A stretch of DNA of 64,000 nucleotides from Serilophus lunatus (lineage: Eukaryota; Chordata; Aves; Passeriformes; Eurylaimidae), in the NCBI GenBank assembly GCA_013399895.1, contig VXBA01004389.1, positions 620,001 through 684,000 of the forward strand, given 5' to 3'. The position numbers and the translations under genes were made by a program. Below, piece by piece: positions 23,900-34,456 of the stretch. Below the pieces are notes generated by a model that was given only the letters and a program-made list of their open reading frames with translations, ran no database searches and was not told the DNA's origin. The stretch's first letter is position 1. The number at the start of each line of letters is the position of its first letter.

Positions 23900-26029
23900 G
23901 AAACATGTTTCAAGACACTTTGTAGGGATTTTTTGTTGCAAAATAAAGGCAAAGTCTAAACCTAAGGGTCTCCTACTTCCTGAGTCCTGCAAAGTCAAAA
24001 TTAAAGTTGTTCCATTATCTACTTCATCACTAGTATTCCTCACTGTTCCTCAATAAAAAGTCCTAAAAACTAGCATTTATTCATGGACCCCAGAACAAGC
24101 AGACAACAAGCATTTGACAGAAAAGGACATAGACTGCCTTGTCAAATGTTGAACAGCCTTGTGACAAGGAGAGAAAACAAAATCTCAATGGTCCCTCCCC
24201 AGCTCTCCAGAATATATGAGCCTTGAAAGTCAGTACAGAAGTTTTTTTGAACTCTAAAACAGAGTAGACAAAGTAGCTAGCTCAACTTTACTGTCCAAGA
24301 CAGTAACATTTAAAAATGTTGCACTCCTAAACATCTCTAATTGGTTTGAGATAGAAATGTTTCGTTTTTATGGATGGATGCACAGGTGAAAAGTAAATTT
24401 GAAAACTGCAAACATTTATGGGCTTAATTTTTATTTTTATGGCGCTAAGCCTTGTTTGAATGCTTGCATTCTCTGACTGCAGGAACAATGAGTTTTGATA
24501 CCAAGTGTATCATAACAGCACACAGTCTGGTGCTGCTACACAGCAGATTAGAATATAATGGTACACAGAATAGACCATGGCAAGCTACAGCTTGAAAAGA
24601 ACAGTTAAAAGAGACCAAAAGAGTTAAAAGGTAGACGCAAAGCATTAGCAGTGACAGCCATAAGCACAGTGAACAAACAGGCTTCTGTGATAGAAGTACA
24701 AGAGAGCTGAAAGGAAGGTACAAAGAATAGTGGCATCTACAGAAAGGGCTGAGAAGCCTGAGAAGAGACAGCAACACAGGAGAAGAAAAACAAAGCGATG
24801 TAATTGATACAAAACAGAATCTTGTAGCCTAGTCAAGGGAAAAAGTAAATGTACAGAAAGCCACAAACACAAAAAAACTATAACTGGGAAAAGACTCATA
24901 AAAATATACTGATTACTCTAATGGATTATGCAGTCTTACACCAAAAGGCAGAAGATGTAAAAGATTTAGCAACAGCTTTCCAGCATTTAATTTTCTGAAG
25001 TCTCCAACCAAATCCAATATACAACTGTCCAGAAATTGCACATAAAAAGGGAGCTTCCATCACATCACACAGCCTGCACAGGAAAGAGACACAGATAAGT
25101 ACCCGTGCAAACAAGCTGTCAAGTTTGGAAAACTCTCTTCCTTGGGGCTGTTGCAGAAATTCTGGCAACTCAAGAAGACCCAAACCAATTCCTCTTTAAT
25201 TTCAGTACAAAGAATATGAATGTGATGGCCACTACCATGGCCGAACACAAGGACTGGAATTGAAAGTAATTTAAAAACTGCATTTTTTATTGTACAGCCA
25301 TGCTTTAGGAAAGATAACTGGTAACCAGCTATGAATCTGTACACAAGAGATATAAAATTTAAGAAAGACACAGGAAATGAAAAAATATGAGAAACACCTT
25401 GAGCAACTAAATCAAGTAATTGATCTGATTTTTCTCTTCTATAGTTAAAATGACACAAGGTGTCAAACACTCAGTGTAAGGTGTAACTTCATATGATGTG
25501 TAATTGCACATCATGTTAAGCTCAACCAGATGATTCTGGAGTCCAAAGAGCACCTGAAATGTACAGAATTGGTATTTATGGACATATGTGAGACAAGTGA
25601 ATGGTAGCCATTGTTCAGTTCTTTGATTTCACCATCTTTCCCTTCAATAGTCCTTTTTCCTATTATTTCTATTAGCCCAGAATTTTCTTCTTTATCCCTA
25701 CATTTACACATGCTTACAAACACATATTTTAGGTATTCTTACATACGTACAATGTTTAGGAGAAAAAGAGGACCATATTTCCTTTCATTTAAATTATAGT
25801 TTTCACTACAAATACATCTCTACTAATTTTATTTGATAAGCATTCACTCTACTTACAGCTGTGAACAGCATTTCAACAGAGACTTCCCAAAAACAATTTA
25901 CCTCAAGAAATGGGTCATAGTCTAGGATTCATATGCAACAGTGTATGTACAGCTAAAATCGTTTACTATACCTTTGTTTAAATAAATTTACCCTGTCCTA
26001 CACCAGCATAAGCTCAAAACAGCGTCTCA

Positions 26030-26500
26030 TACAGGATAATGTCAAAATCTACAATTCCTATTACACAGGGCTGTGGGGATTGAACAGAGCCACAGACTGC
26101 CTAAAGCTTCCCAAACACTTTTGCTGAATCGAGCGCTCTGATGAATAAGTGCAGAGTTTCCTGTTTCAGCTCAGCCAATGTATTTTCAGAAGAGCAGTTC
26201 TGACTCTCACCATGGGCAGAACATTATTTATAACACTGATTCTAAGAAGCTCCCCAAATTCTACTCTGCAGAAGGAAATCCTCCGAGTGGATTTAGCAAC
26301 AGACAAGGTGTGCTACTGACCTAAAAAGAAAGATAAGGTTGGTACTGTCAACTGGATACCAAATTTAATGGGTTACTGCTTTAGAACCTGACTCGGTTTG
26401 TATCATTGCGCTACTGACAGACTTTATGCCTCAGCAGCCATCAAGCCAACTTTCATTTAACCTGGGAGTTTAATGCTATTTTATGACTATAAATGGCTTG
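26030..26500. promoter_or_regulatory. Possible conserved non-coding element
   Basis: This patch is richer in G+C and CpG (for example GAATCGAGCGCTC near 26130) and less repetitive than its surroundings. It contains no long open frame and no recognised repeat. Such a contrast is typical of constrained non-coding DNA, but this is only a composition-based judgement. Confidence 0.2.
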
Positions 26501-27414
26501 GCACAAAACCAAAACCAAAGTAGTAACTATTTATTATGAGATTTTATTTTATTTTCCAAGAATTTCTGCTTTAAAAGATAAAATATTTCATTGGATTGAG
26601 AATAAGTAGTTTAAGAAACTGAAACAAGGCCAGGTAGCAAGTACAAGCTCTGTAACCAGCAAGAGTACAAGTACATATTTGGCATTTTACAGAACCTTCA
26701 GGCTTAGTTTGATTAGTTATTAAAATTATGTCTTGCCTACAGGGAGAATCACAATAATTGGTATAGGTCATAGATAATCAAAAGTGTCTCCTCCAGTGGG
26801 ATGAAACCTATTAAAATCAGATACTTAAATCTCTTTACACTTGCACATTCACTTCATGTGCAATATTATTTGTCCCAAATCTTAGCCTCCAAGGAAGACT
26901 GTGGACATTTTTCACTGTTCTTTATTTGATGCTAATTAACATTTTCAAGAGGTTTGAGACAAAAGCAGCTCAGTATATCCCAAAGAAATTACTCCTTCTA
27001 GATGCCAGATCACTGCTTTATCTTGTTCAAAGAATCAACTTTAAAGCTTTGACTGTTCAGATTATTTCAGCCAACATCTCAAAGGCAAACTTCTAAAAAA
27101 AGAATATTAAATACAGCCCATTATTTCTATTGTTAAGACCTGAGCTTCAAATGAATGTTAATCAGATAAATTTTAATTACTTATTGTATAGAAAACAGCC
27201 TTGATATTGAAACAGCTACTGCACTTTTCCATATTAACAATTGTTATGACAAAGGAATCAGATAAAATCTAGAATTATTCCATCTAGCAAAGTCAAAAAA
27301 TGAGAAAACCAGTAGAGAGCATATGAAAAATAACTGGCCAATATGTATGATATCATGAAATTTATTGATATAATGTTAAAAAGTAATCCCAAGTCCTCAT
27401 AAAATCTTATAAAA

Positions 27415-27690
27415 GATAAATGGATGTTTAGATCACTGACAACATCTACCTGATCTTGTGTAAAGCATTTCACGCCATCTCTCACAACATCTTTGTCTCT
27501 AAACTGACATGGATTTGATGGATGCACCACTTGAACAATGGATTGACTAGATGGTCACACTCAAGGAGCTGCAGTCAATAGGTCGGTATCCATGTGGAGA
27601 CCAGTGACAGTGTCCTCAGGGGTTGTCATTGGGACCATCTTGTTCAGTGGCATTCAGTGCCCCCTCAGCATGTCTGGTGACAACAACCAT
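27415..27690 (+). mobile_element. CR1 LINE fragment, decayed reverse-transcriptase segment
   Basis: Plus-strand translation follows the CR1 RT region in order. From 27438, NIYLILCKAFHAISHNIF matches the RT motif-A block, but both hallmark aspartates of that block are replaced (by Ile and His). Then come a GFDGW-like block and, at about 27592, a WRPVT block with VSSG following. A deletion removes roughly nine residues after the GTILF block. Where the family has the F-A-D-D active-site motif there is S-G-D-N. Stops and frameshifts interrupt it. This is a dead retrotransposon fossil, truncated at both ends. Confidence 0.9.
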
Positions 27691-27945
27691 GATTTTATGA
27701 CTCTAAAGAAAAACATCACTTATCAACAAAAAGCTTTCAAAAATTGTTTGTTATTTAACAAAAAGGAAACCCTTAAGACACGACTCAGAGATTACTACTC
27801 AGATCATTGTATTTGTTATGGTCTTCTTTAAAACCAAAAAGTGCAACTTCTGTTTTCACCAGCCACAATTCAACAAGATAATAGAAATGAATTTTGAATA
27901 GTAGCTGCCTCTAGGGCATACATGTAAGCTCCTGACAGTTGGCCT

Positions 27946-27979
27946 AAAGCTGAAGTTTCAGCTTTAAAGCTTCAGCTTT
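27946..27979. repeat. Nested palindrome
   Basis: AAAGCTGAAG (27946-27955) pairs exactly with CTTCAGCTTT (27970-27979). The spacer contains a second perfect 10-bp palindrome, GCTTTAAAGC (27961-27970). The same AGCTTYAG-like word appears several times in 34 bases, so alternative foldings compete. Confidence 0.75.
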
Positions 27980-29911
27980 CTGGGACCATTTTGATGACAG
28001 ATAACTGTGCTTGACAGTCTTGCCATTGGTAACATCACTGAAGTCAGCTGTTACAAAAACTCCTTAAAATAATCGTATAATATTTTTGCAGCCCTTTCAT
28101 GACTCACATAACCATTCACTCTTTGGGAATGCTTTGCTTTGATTCTCTTTCCTCAATGGGTAAAAACAATTCCTTTCCTGTAGTCCGGGATATTAATCCG
28201 GTAAATGAAAACGTGAATGTAGAGCAGGAAGAAGGCAGAAACTATGGTTACTTGCCAATCAAGACAGTAAACTAAAACAGATTTTACCCACCTTGACATT
28301 GTGCCAGACCATACAACACAGTAGCACTATTATTCCTAACAGTTTAACTATTATTCATTGCTTGCACTGTATTCTGTATTTTCATATTCATGAAAATGCT
28401 ACGGAGAAAGGTGTTAGATCTTTCAAAGATTTCCCTCAGTCAAATCTGAACACAAATTCAGTGTCTGTGCACAGAAGGATATACGAAAAACAATTAGCCA
28501 ATAGTAATTCAACTATTACTAGTGATATAATTTTTCTTACCAGGCTATAGTGGCATTTCATATAATTAAACATGTCTGTTCTTGCCCAGAGAGTGTTCTT
28601 TTACATATCAATGTAAGTTTCGTTATGGACTGTGCAATAAATAGACTAACCTCAAGAAAAAGAAAGCCTCCAAATCAGATCGAGGCAGCAAAATGACCAC
28701 TGCAAAGGCACTGGGCATTAATAGAGATTGTGGAGAGACTGATTTGCCTAGCTGATGCCTATCTCGTGCTACTCATCATGACTCCTATTTAACAATGTGT
28801 TGCCATGACCATCTGCATTAGTTTTTAAGGGAATTGATGCTGAGGTACACAAGGTCTGGAGCAGCAGTGTGGCAGTAGTACCATGTTGACAAAGTGTGGG
28901 TCTATATAGCAATCTATCATTTGCTGTTCTTCCTCTGTTGCACAAAGAACAAAGAGAGAAGGTACAGACTGAAGAGTGGGGACAAAATCATGCAGCCAGG
29001 CACCTCCATGGTAGGACACAGCAGCTGAGGACCATAGGGTTGAGAGCAAAAGACTCAAGAACTCTTGTGGAAGAGGTACACTTTAATTCTACGTATTTCC
29101 TTTTCATTTTTAAGCCCCATCTTTTTTATATCCTCTTTTCCTGTTCATTTAGCAGGAGGGTTTTTGTTCTCCACCCATCGTCTGTGTCAATTCCAACTTC
29201 AGACTTTCAAAATATCATTTATTGTGACAATATGGAAAATAAAGGAAAATTGCAAACTTCATTTGTTATCTTGTCTTCTGACAGCTTGCAATTCTTTACA
29301 CTGAGGGGAGAACTAAGCCAAAGTGCTTAACTTTCTGTACCAAAGTTCACTTCAGATACACAAATGCTGTGGGACTGAGAGAGCAAGACAAACTTTCTGA
29401 GCAAATCTCAGTGTGGTAAGAAATTGCAAAATGAGATCGGAAAATAAGCAACAGAAGCCCGCTGAAGATGTACTTTTTACTCAGGCACACTCAAATTTTA
29501 TTCAGGTTTTAAGAAAGTCTAAATACTTTAGTGAAAACATTTTTCCAATATCTATTTTACTGGATTGTTACGTAGCTGCAGTTAATGATTGTTGTGCTGG
29601 AAGCTCTCCACATTGAGGCAGCATTATAATTAGTTTAGCAGAGCAATATGTTTACTGGTAGGAGAACAGGACCAATAATTCTCCTTAGCAAGACTATCTA
29701 ACAGTATCTGTCACTGCCCTGAGATTACTGAGCAATGCAGTGTTTACACAGACACCAGTCTTGTCAGAAGCAAAAATTAGACTAAAATTGAAAAGTTTAC
29801 AGGAAACTAGACATCTATATAATATTTTGCCATGATTTTTTCAACTGTTCCAGAAAAGAAAGTCATAGAACATATCTGATGTTACTCCCAGAATCAAGTA
29901 ATGATTACTTC

Positions 29912-29933
29912 TTTTTTTTTTTTTTTTTTTTTT
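29912..29933 (+). repeat. T22 homopolymer
   Basis: Twenty-two thymines are followed by CTTCAG, which together would form a strong splice acceptor. On the other strand it is an A22 run. No matching donor or retrocopy was identified. Confidence 0.9.
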
Positions 29934-31479
29934 CTTCAGCTAGGAACTAAAAACACTTAATTCCAAAGAATCAAACTCTCAACTTCTACAAAAAAGACAG
30001 TCAATTCTTTTTCTTACCCATTGACAGATTGATAACATTGTCATGCGCTTTAAAAATCTACAAAGGTGAACCATTTGCATTACCAGAGATCCCCTTATAG
30101 CACTAAATTCTTTATAAGTGAACCTTAGTAGAACTTATTCCTTGCTGTCTGTTCCTTTGTCTGCTTCTAGTGAGCAGCCAAAATGCCCCAAAACCTGAGC
30201 AGAACTTACCATAAAATAGGTAGGAAATTCTTTCCTGAAAGCTCAGACCCTGCTCCTCACAGCAAGCTATGGATTTATACATAGGGCTTGAACAGATTTT
30301 ATTTACTCCTTAGTGGAGTGAATCCACTTTGTCAGCTGGATCCTGTCCCTCTGTGTCGTCAAACACAGCCAACACACATCATCTGCCATTCTTCAAACTC
30401 TGACAGCTACACCAACTGTAAAGAGAAATGCTGCAAAGAACTAATCCTTCAATCTTGTGGTTAATAGTAGGATGGGACCTTCCATCATTTTCTCCTAAGT
30501 AAAAAGAAAAAACCTCAAATTATCAGTGTTATAAAGATAAAAAAACTTTGCCAGTTCCCTTGATAAGTCAATAAACCGCTGCACACAGAAACCCAGAACA
30601 GACAGATGAAAGTTTGCAGTCACTGTATATATCTCCCCAAATGCCCACTTGTAAAGAGACATAATACTGACACGGTGTCAAATCTTCACACCACAAAATC
30701 AGCAATACTTTCAGCAGCTAAGTTATAATCTAATGATGAAAATACTTGAAAATTGTTTTCCCTGAAAACAACAAAAACTTTAATATTTCAAAACTGACTT
30801 GGTAGGAATGATGGAGTTGGCTGTCAGAGAAGTGCCTTATTGGTAAGGAAAGCCTACAGTCAAATACATGAAAATTCAGTGTAATGAGTACTGCAGAACT
30901 CCCATGGATTTTTATCACCTACGTAAAGAAAAAAAAAAAGGGCTGTGTAAGTGAAATACAATCAACTAATGCACTGAGTGTGAAATGCTAAGTGAGATCA
31001 CAGAGAAGAACATCATTAAATACAAATGATTCTTTTGAAGCAACTAGTCACAAAATCCCAAGAGTTCTGGGTTTAGACATTTTGCAAGACATGTATAATC
31101 ATGTATCCACTCTGGTAATGTGTTCCCATGTTTTTCAAATTCAGCATCCGGGAAATGAAATTAAGAAAAAAATCTACTTTAGTTTTTGTTCAAGAAGTCC
31201 AAGATAGCATCAAAACTTACCAAAAGTAAATTATGAATAGACAAGAGACTAAAATATTGTGAACTGAAACCCAGCAGAGAGAGTAAACAAACTACTTTAA
31301 CAGCTGTGACTTTAAAAGCCTATTTCCTACTTCATTATTCCCCCCAAAAGCTGAAAGGGATAAACAGAGCTGTAAAGGAACAGCAGGAGTAAGTGACGTT
31401 TCAAAACATGGAGGTCACATTCATAGCTTTGTGGACTTTGTAGATAAACCTGTGCTATCTGAGACACATCTAAGTGCCT

Positions 31480-32260
31480 TGTGAATAAGGAGGTGATAAT
31501 ATCTGATGATGATGATGATATAAAATTATTCATGGTAATAAAACCTAAAATAGACTACAAAGAATTACAAGAGGATTTCAGAGAGACCGGGTAAAATCCC
31601 AACTGAAATTTAATGTTGACAAATATGAAACACTGTAAACAGAGAAAAAATAACCATACTACAACCACAGAGCATGCAGCTCATACTACTCAAGAAGAGC
31701 ATCTCATGGATAGTTCCCTGAAACATCAGCACAACATTCAGAAGGTAGTAAGGTGACAACCAAAATGCCAAGAATTCCTAAGAATAGTTAAAAAGACAAA
31801 AATAATATCATTCTATCATAATGCCATATATTCATGTTATTCCTGCATCCTGGACAGCACATGTAGTTCTGATTGTTCCATTTCAGGAGCAACACAATAA
31901 AACACAACACAATACAAAGATTGTCAGAGATATATAAAGGCTTCAATGAGGACACTTTAAATCAAGCCAGACTCCTCATCTGAGAAAAATAGTCAAGTGA
32001 AAAAGAGTGAATAGGAAATGATTAGTCACTACTCATCAAAGAAGAACTAACGGACACCAAATGAATTTTTCAGGCTGCAGGTTTAAAACAAAAGGAAAAT
32101 CTTTTACACACACGTAAATAAATTATTGGATTGATTGCTACAGGCAACAACGAAGATGGATTTAAAACCTGATTACACAAATTCAAAGGTGATTGACATA
32201 ATAGGCTGAAAGCAACTATCTCCAATTTAGGAAGATCCTGCAGTGCAGCATGCAAAAACG
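31480..32260 (+). mobile_element. Old CR1-type LINE remnant
   Basis: Blocks follow, in order, the 3' half of an older amniote CR1 type. They start with GTGAATAAGGAGGTG (31482) and the RT active-site neighbourhood ATAAAATTATTCATGGTA (31519-31536). Next come GAATTACAAGAGGATTT (31562), TGAAATTTAATGTTGACAAA (31604) and a GGATAGTTCCCTGAAACATC block (31708). Later come CATGTAGTTCTG, GCTTCAATGAGGA and, near 32057, ACCAAATGAATTTTTCAGGC followed by GCAGGTTTAAAACAAA. Small indels and stops occur throughout, so there is no function. It is the longest repeat in the window. Confidence 0.85.
31505..31519 (+). repeat. GAT trinucleotide run inside CR1 remnant
   Basis: Five GAT units sit where the CR1 reverse transcriptase encodes its active-site Asp-Asp. 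The run probably grew from the GATGAT already present in the element. It is a small microsatellite seeded by a transposon codon pair. Confidence 0.75.
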
Positions 32261-32264
32261 TGTG

Positions 32265-32640
32265 TGATATTTTGAGTTCTGACTGCTATTTTTTCTGAAA
32301 ACCCTCTCTGACCTTGGAACTTGACACGATGCAGTTTCAAGTACAGTCTCCCAATAGCAGAATTGGCAGAGCTGGAGGAGCAGCCAGTGTCAGTGTTGGG
32401 ACAAAATTGCAGGGCTGCCAAGGGCTCAGCCCACCAGCTGAAAGATCTGCCAGAGCTGTGTGACCCTTTTTCATGGACCTAAACCAAACCAAGTGCAGCC
32501 CCCACCCTCCTCCCACAGCTCTGAAAGTGAAGGTCCCACCTTTGTCTCCATGTCCTACCCTAGGAATAAAAAGTAGTTCCATTTTCAAGGATCCATATCC
32601 CTGGATCACTATGAATCCACAGGATCAAGCACAGACAGCT
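32265..32640. other. GC-rich unexplained patch next to CR1
   Basis: Directly after the CR1 remnant the base composition rises sharply in G+C for about 350 bases (CCCACC, GGCTCAGCCC, CACCCTCCTCCC). The patch ends near an AATAAA at about 32567. Minus-strand frames of 90 and 64 codons overlap here but show no known domain. It could be an unrecognised LTR or other repeat, a retrocopied gene fragment or a regulatory element. I cannot decide between these. Confidence 0.3.
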
Positions 32641-33096
32641 TTAACCTGACTGCGTGGCAGCTTGAAAAAGTTTATCTGTAGGTGATTCTGCACTGGACTG
32701 TGCACAAAGTTTACCAAGAAAACTCTCTCAGTATCTGATGTTTCTGCTCAGTAGCCAAGCTGTATTTTGTAAAGACTATTATTTAATATTGCTAACTTTT
32801 TAATCTGTGGATAAATTTGTTTTTAAAAATCCAAGGCTGCTTGTGGCTTTAAGGATGAAGATAATATTCTTAGAATAATGAGCAATTACAAACAGTCTCC
32901 CCATTGCCACAATACGTTGAAATTCTGCATTTTCTGTTCCATAAATGCAAAAAAACCTCCAAGTAGCTTCATTTATTCATTAGCTACACATTGTATGCTA
33001 CTTTCCAACATTTATTGTTGAATCCTATTTCACTAATAAGAAATAATTCCACTTCCTCTGAAATTTCCTTCTTTTAACTTCCTAAAAGGACTCCTT

Positions 33097-33108
33097 CCCC
33101 CCCCCCCC
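33097..33108 (+). repeat. C12 homopolymer
   Basis: Twelve consecutive cytosines lie in AT-rich surroundings. It is a likely unstable, hard-to-sequence run. Confidence 0.85.
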
Positions 33109-33571
33109 TTTGGGACATTTCAAAGACGTTAAGTATCAGATACATACTGAAGGAAACTGAAGGTACAATTGCAATCTGGAAACCCTGTGCACTGAAGAAG
33201 CACTTCACTTTCTGTTATTTTAAAGAATGAGTTCAAGTACATATTTCTGAGTCACAGACATACTCAGTAAAATTAAATGACTGTATATAAAGCAGTCTAG
33301 CTTTGTGCCTAGGAAGCAACAATAACTATTTTATGTAGTACCTGCTAAAAGCTGCTATTCTGAGGAAGAATGATGTCTTAACCTTTCAAGAGACATAAAT
33401 GATAAATTTGGTAAAGGACAAAATCAGTCATTTGCCATAGAAAGTCATTCCAAATCCATATATTATATTATTGATAAACATATACGGTAGTTTTCAATGT
33501 TTTTGAACAAAAAATAATACATTCTATGCTAAGCATATCGAACGTAATTTGTAATTAAAATATTATACACA

Positions 33572-33589
33572 GTTCTAATAAATTAGAAC
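33572..33589. repeat. 8-bp inverted repeat, 2-nt spacer
   Basis: GTTCTAAT (33572-33579) and ATTAGAAC (33582-33589) are exact reverse complements separated by AA. The inner TAAT/ATTA pair is homeodomain-like. Chance is possible in AT-rich DNA. Confidence 0.5.
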
Positions 33590-34249
33590 ACTCTTATGGG
33601 CTTTGGCAAATTTACAAAACAGCTTATTTTAATTTCTAGGGATTTCTCCACAATATTCTTGTTTGGCAATTCGGCAAGCACTACTGCCATCTCCTGATGC
33701 TCAGCTGCACATAACAAAATACATCTTTACATTCTGTAGAAACATTAAAACCCTCTAGAACACAACGTTCAATGACTCAGCCATTTCCTTTTAGCTTTTT
33801 GACACTCCTTTTTCTACTATGTTGACTTTATTTCTGCAATTCTAAAAGGTTTTCTTTCTTTATGATGTTATTCCTTCCCATCCCCTATTTTTCACATCAA
33901 TAACACTAACAGCAATAGAATGACATAACAAGTTTTGTTTTCACAAGAAATCATTTTACCACAAAGACCACTCCTGTGGCTGGGGTCAATTTGAAACATA
34001 ACACATCCAGCCCTATAAACCCCACTAACATTTCTCATCCAGATAGGAACAGTATTCTTCAGCTTCCAATGCAGTAAAAATATTCCATTTTGCACCATAA
34101 GAGGCATAAAACTTCCAAATAATTAAAAAAAATAACCAGATGTAAAAGCAGCTTTAGAAATGAGATCTTAAAGGTCACCTGAGCTCCCCAACTGTTACTC
34201 CCGGCTACAAATCTGCAAGCCCAATGAATTCACTATGCGTATTTTGCAG

Positions 34250-34456
34250 GTTCTCCTCCAGTTCGTCAATTATATACATAGGAAAGCAGAGAAAATGAAG
34301 GGAAAGAAAAGAGACACTTCAGTGATTGGGAACATTGCAAATGTGCATAACCAGATTCAGGTCAATCGAGTTTCACTAAGCGGAGACACTCCCATAGGAG
34401 AGTTTAAGTTCTCTATCTCCTACCCATCTGACCTATCAGCTTCTTGGATAATGCAG
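34250..34456 (+). other. Candidate coding exon, 207 nt
   Basis: An acceptor ending GTATTTTGCAG (34249) and a donor ATGCAG|GTGAAT (34456/34457) bound 207 nt. That is exactly 69 codons, open throughout in phase 0. The encoded segment begins VLLQFVNYIHRKAEKMKGKK, has a basic stretch near residues 12-21 and then a mixed polar region ending in SASWIMQ. It retains several CpGs although the region is CpG-poor. I recognise no domain. The polypyrimidine tract is only moderate and no partner exon is certain, so this may be chance, but it is the most coding-like interval in the window. Confidence 0.22.

Larger units (their letters stand above)
20926..27414. other. Gene-free stretch between two CR1 copies
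   Basis: No gene is recognised. It includes a 15-bp direct repeat (22954-22986), an AAT-rich low-complexity patch (about 22655-22700), an A19 run (23881-23899) and a purine-biased segment (about 24590-24900) that leaves minus-strand frames open without making them genes. A relatively complex patch lies at 26030-26500. A faint CR1-like resemblance near 21725-21850 was not strong enough to call. Confidence 0.5.
27691..31479. other. Gene-free stretch
   Basis: No gene is recognised. A palindrome cluster (27946-27979) and a T22 run (29912-29933) are listed separately. The longest open frame in the window (144 codons, GTG start at 28896) lies here, but it has no domain, its first third overlaps an opposite-strand frame, and its length is expected by chance. 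A weak CR1-like phrase near 30470 is not callable. Confidence 0.5.
32641..34249. other. Gene-free AT-rich stretch
   Basis: No gene is recognised. It contains a C12 run (33097-33108), a 13-bp palindrome TATGCTAAGCATA (33525-33537) and an 18-nt inverted repeat (33572-33589). A short CR1-like phrase at 34166-34178 is too small to call. Confidence 0.5.

Noticed and set aside
25060..25470. 136-codon minus-strand frame
   Set aside because: Phe/Leu/Ser-rich translation of purine-biased plus-strand DNA, with no domain or repeat-protein similarity recognised and no supporting splice or promoter signals.
28896..29330. Longest open frame (144 codons, plus strand)
   Set aside because: It starts at GTG, shows no domain, is partly shadowed by a minus-strand frame and turns into a Phe/Ser-rich product of T-rich DNA. 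At this base composition a frame this long is expected about once per 64 kb by chance.
30468..30495. GGATGGGACCTTCCATCAT, resembling the CR1 3' end
   Set aside because: The match is short and the expected TCCAACC block is missing.
34166..34178. GATCTTAAAGGTC, a CR1-like word
   Set aside because: Thirteen matching bases without the flanking CR1 blocks is not enough to call an element.
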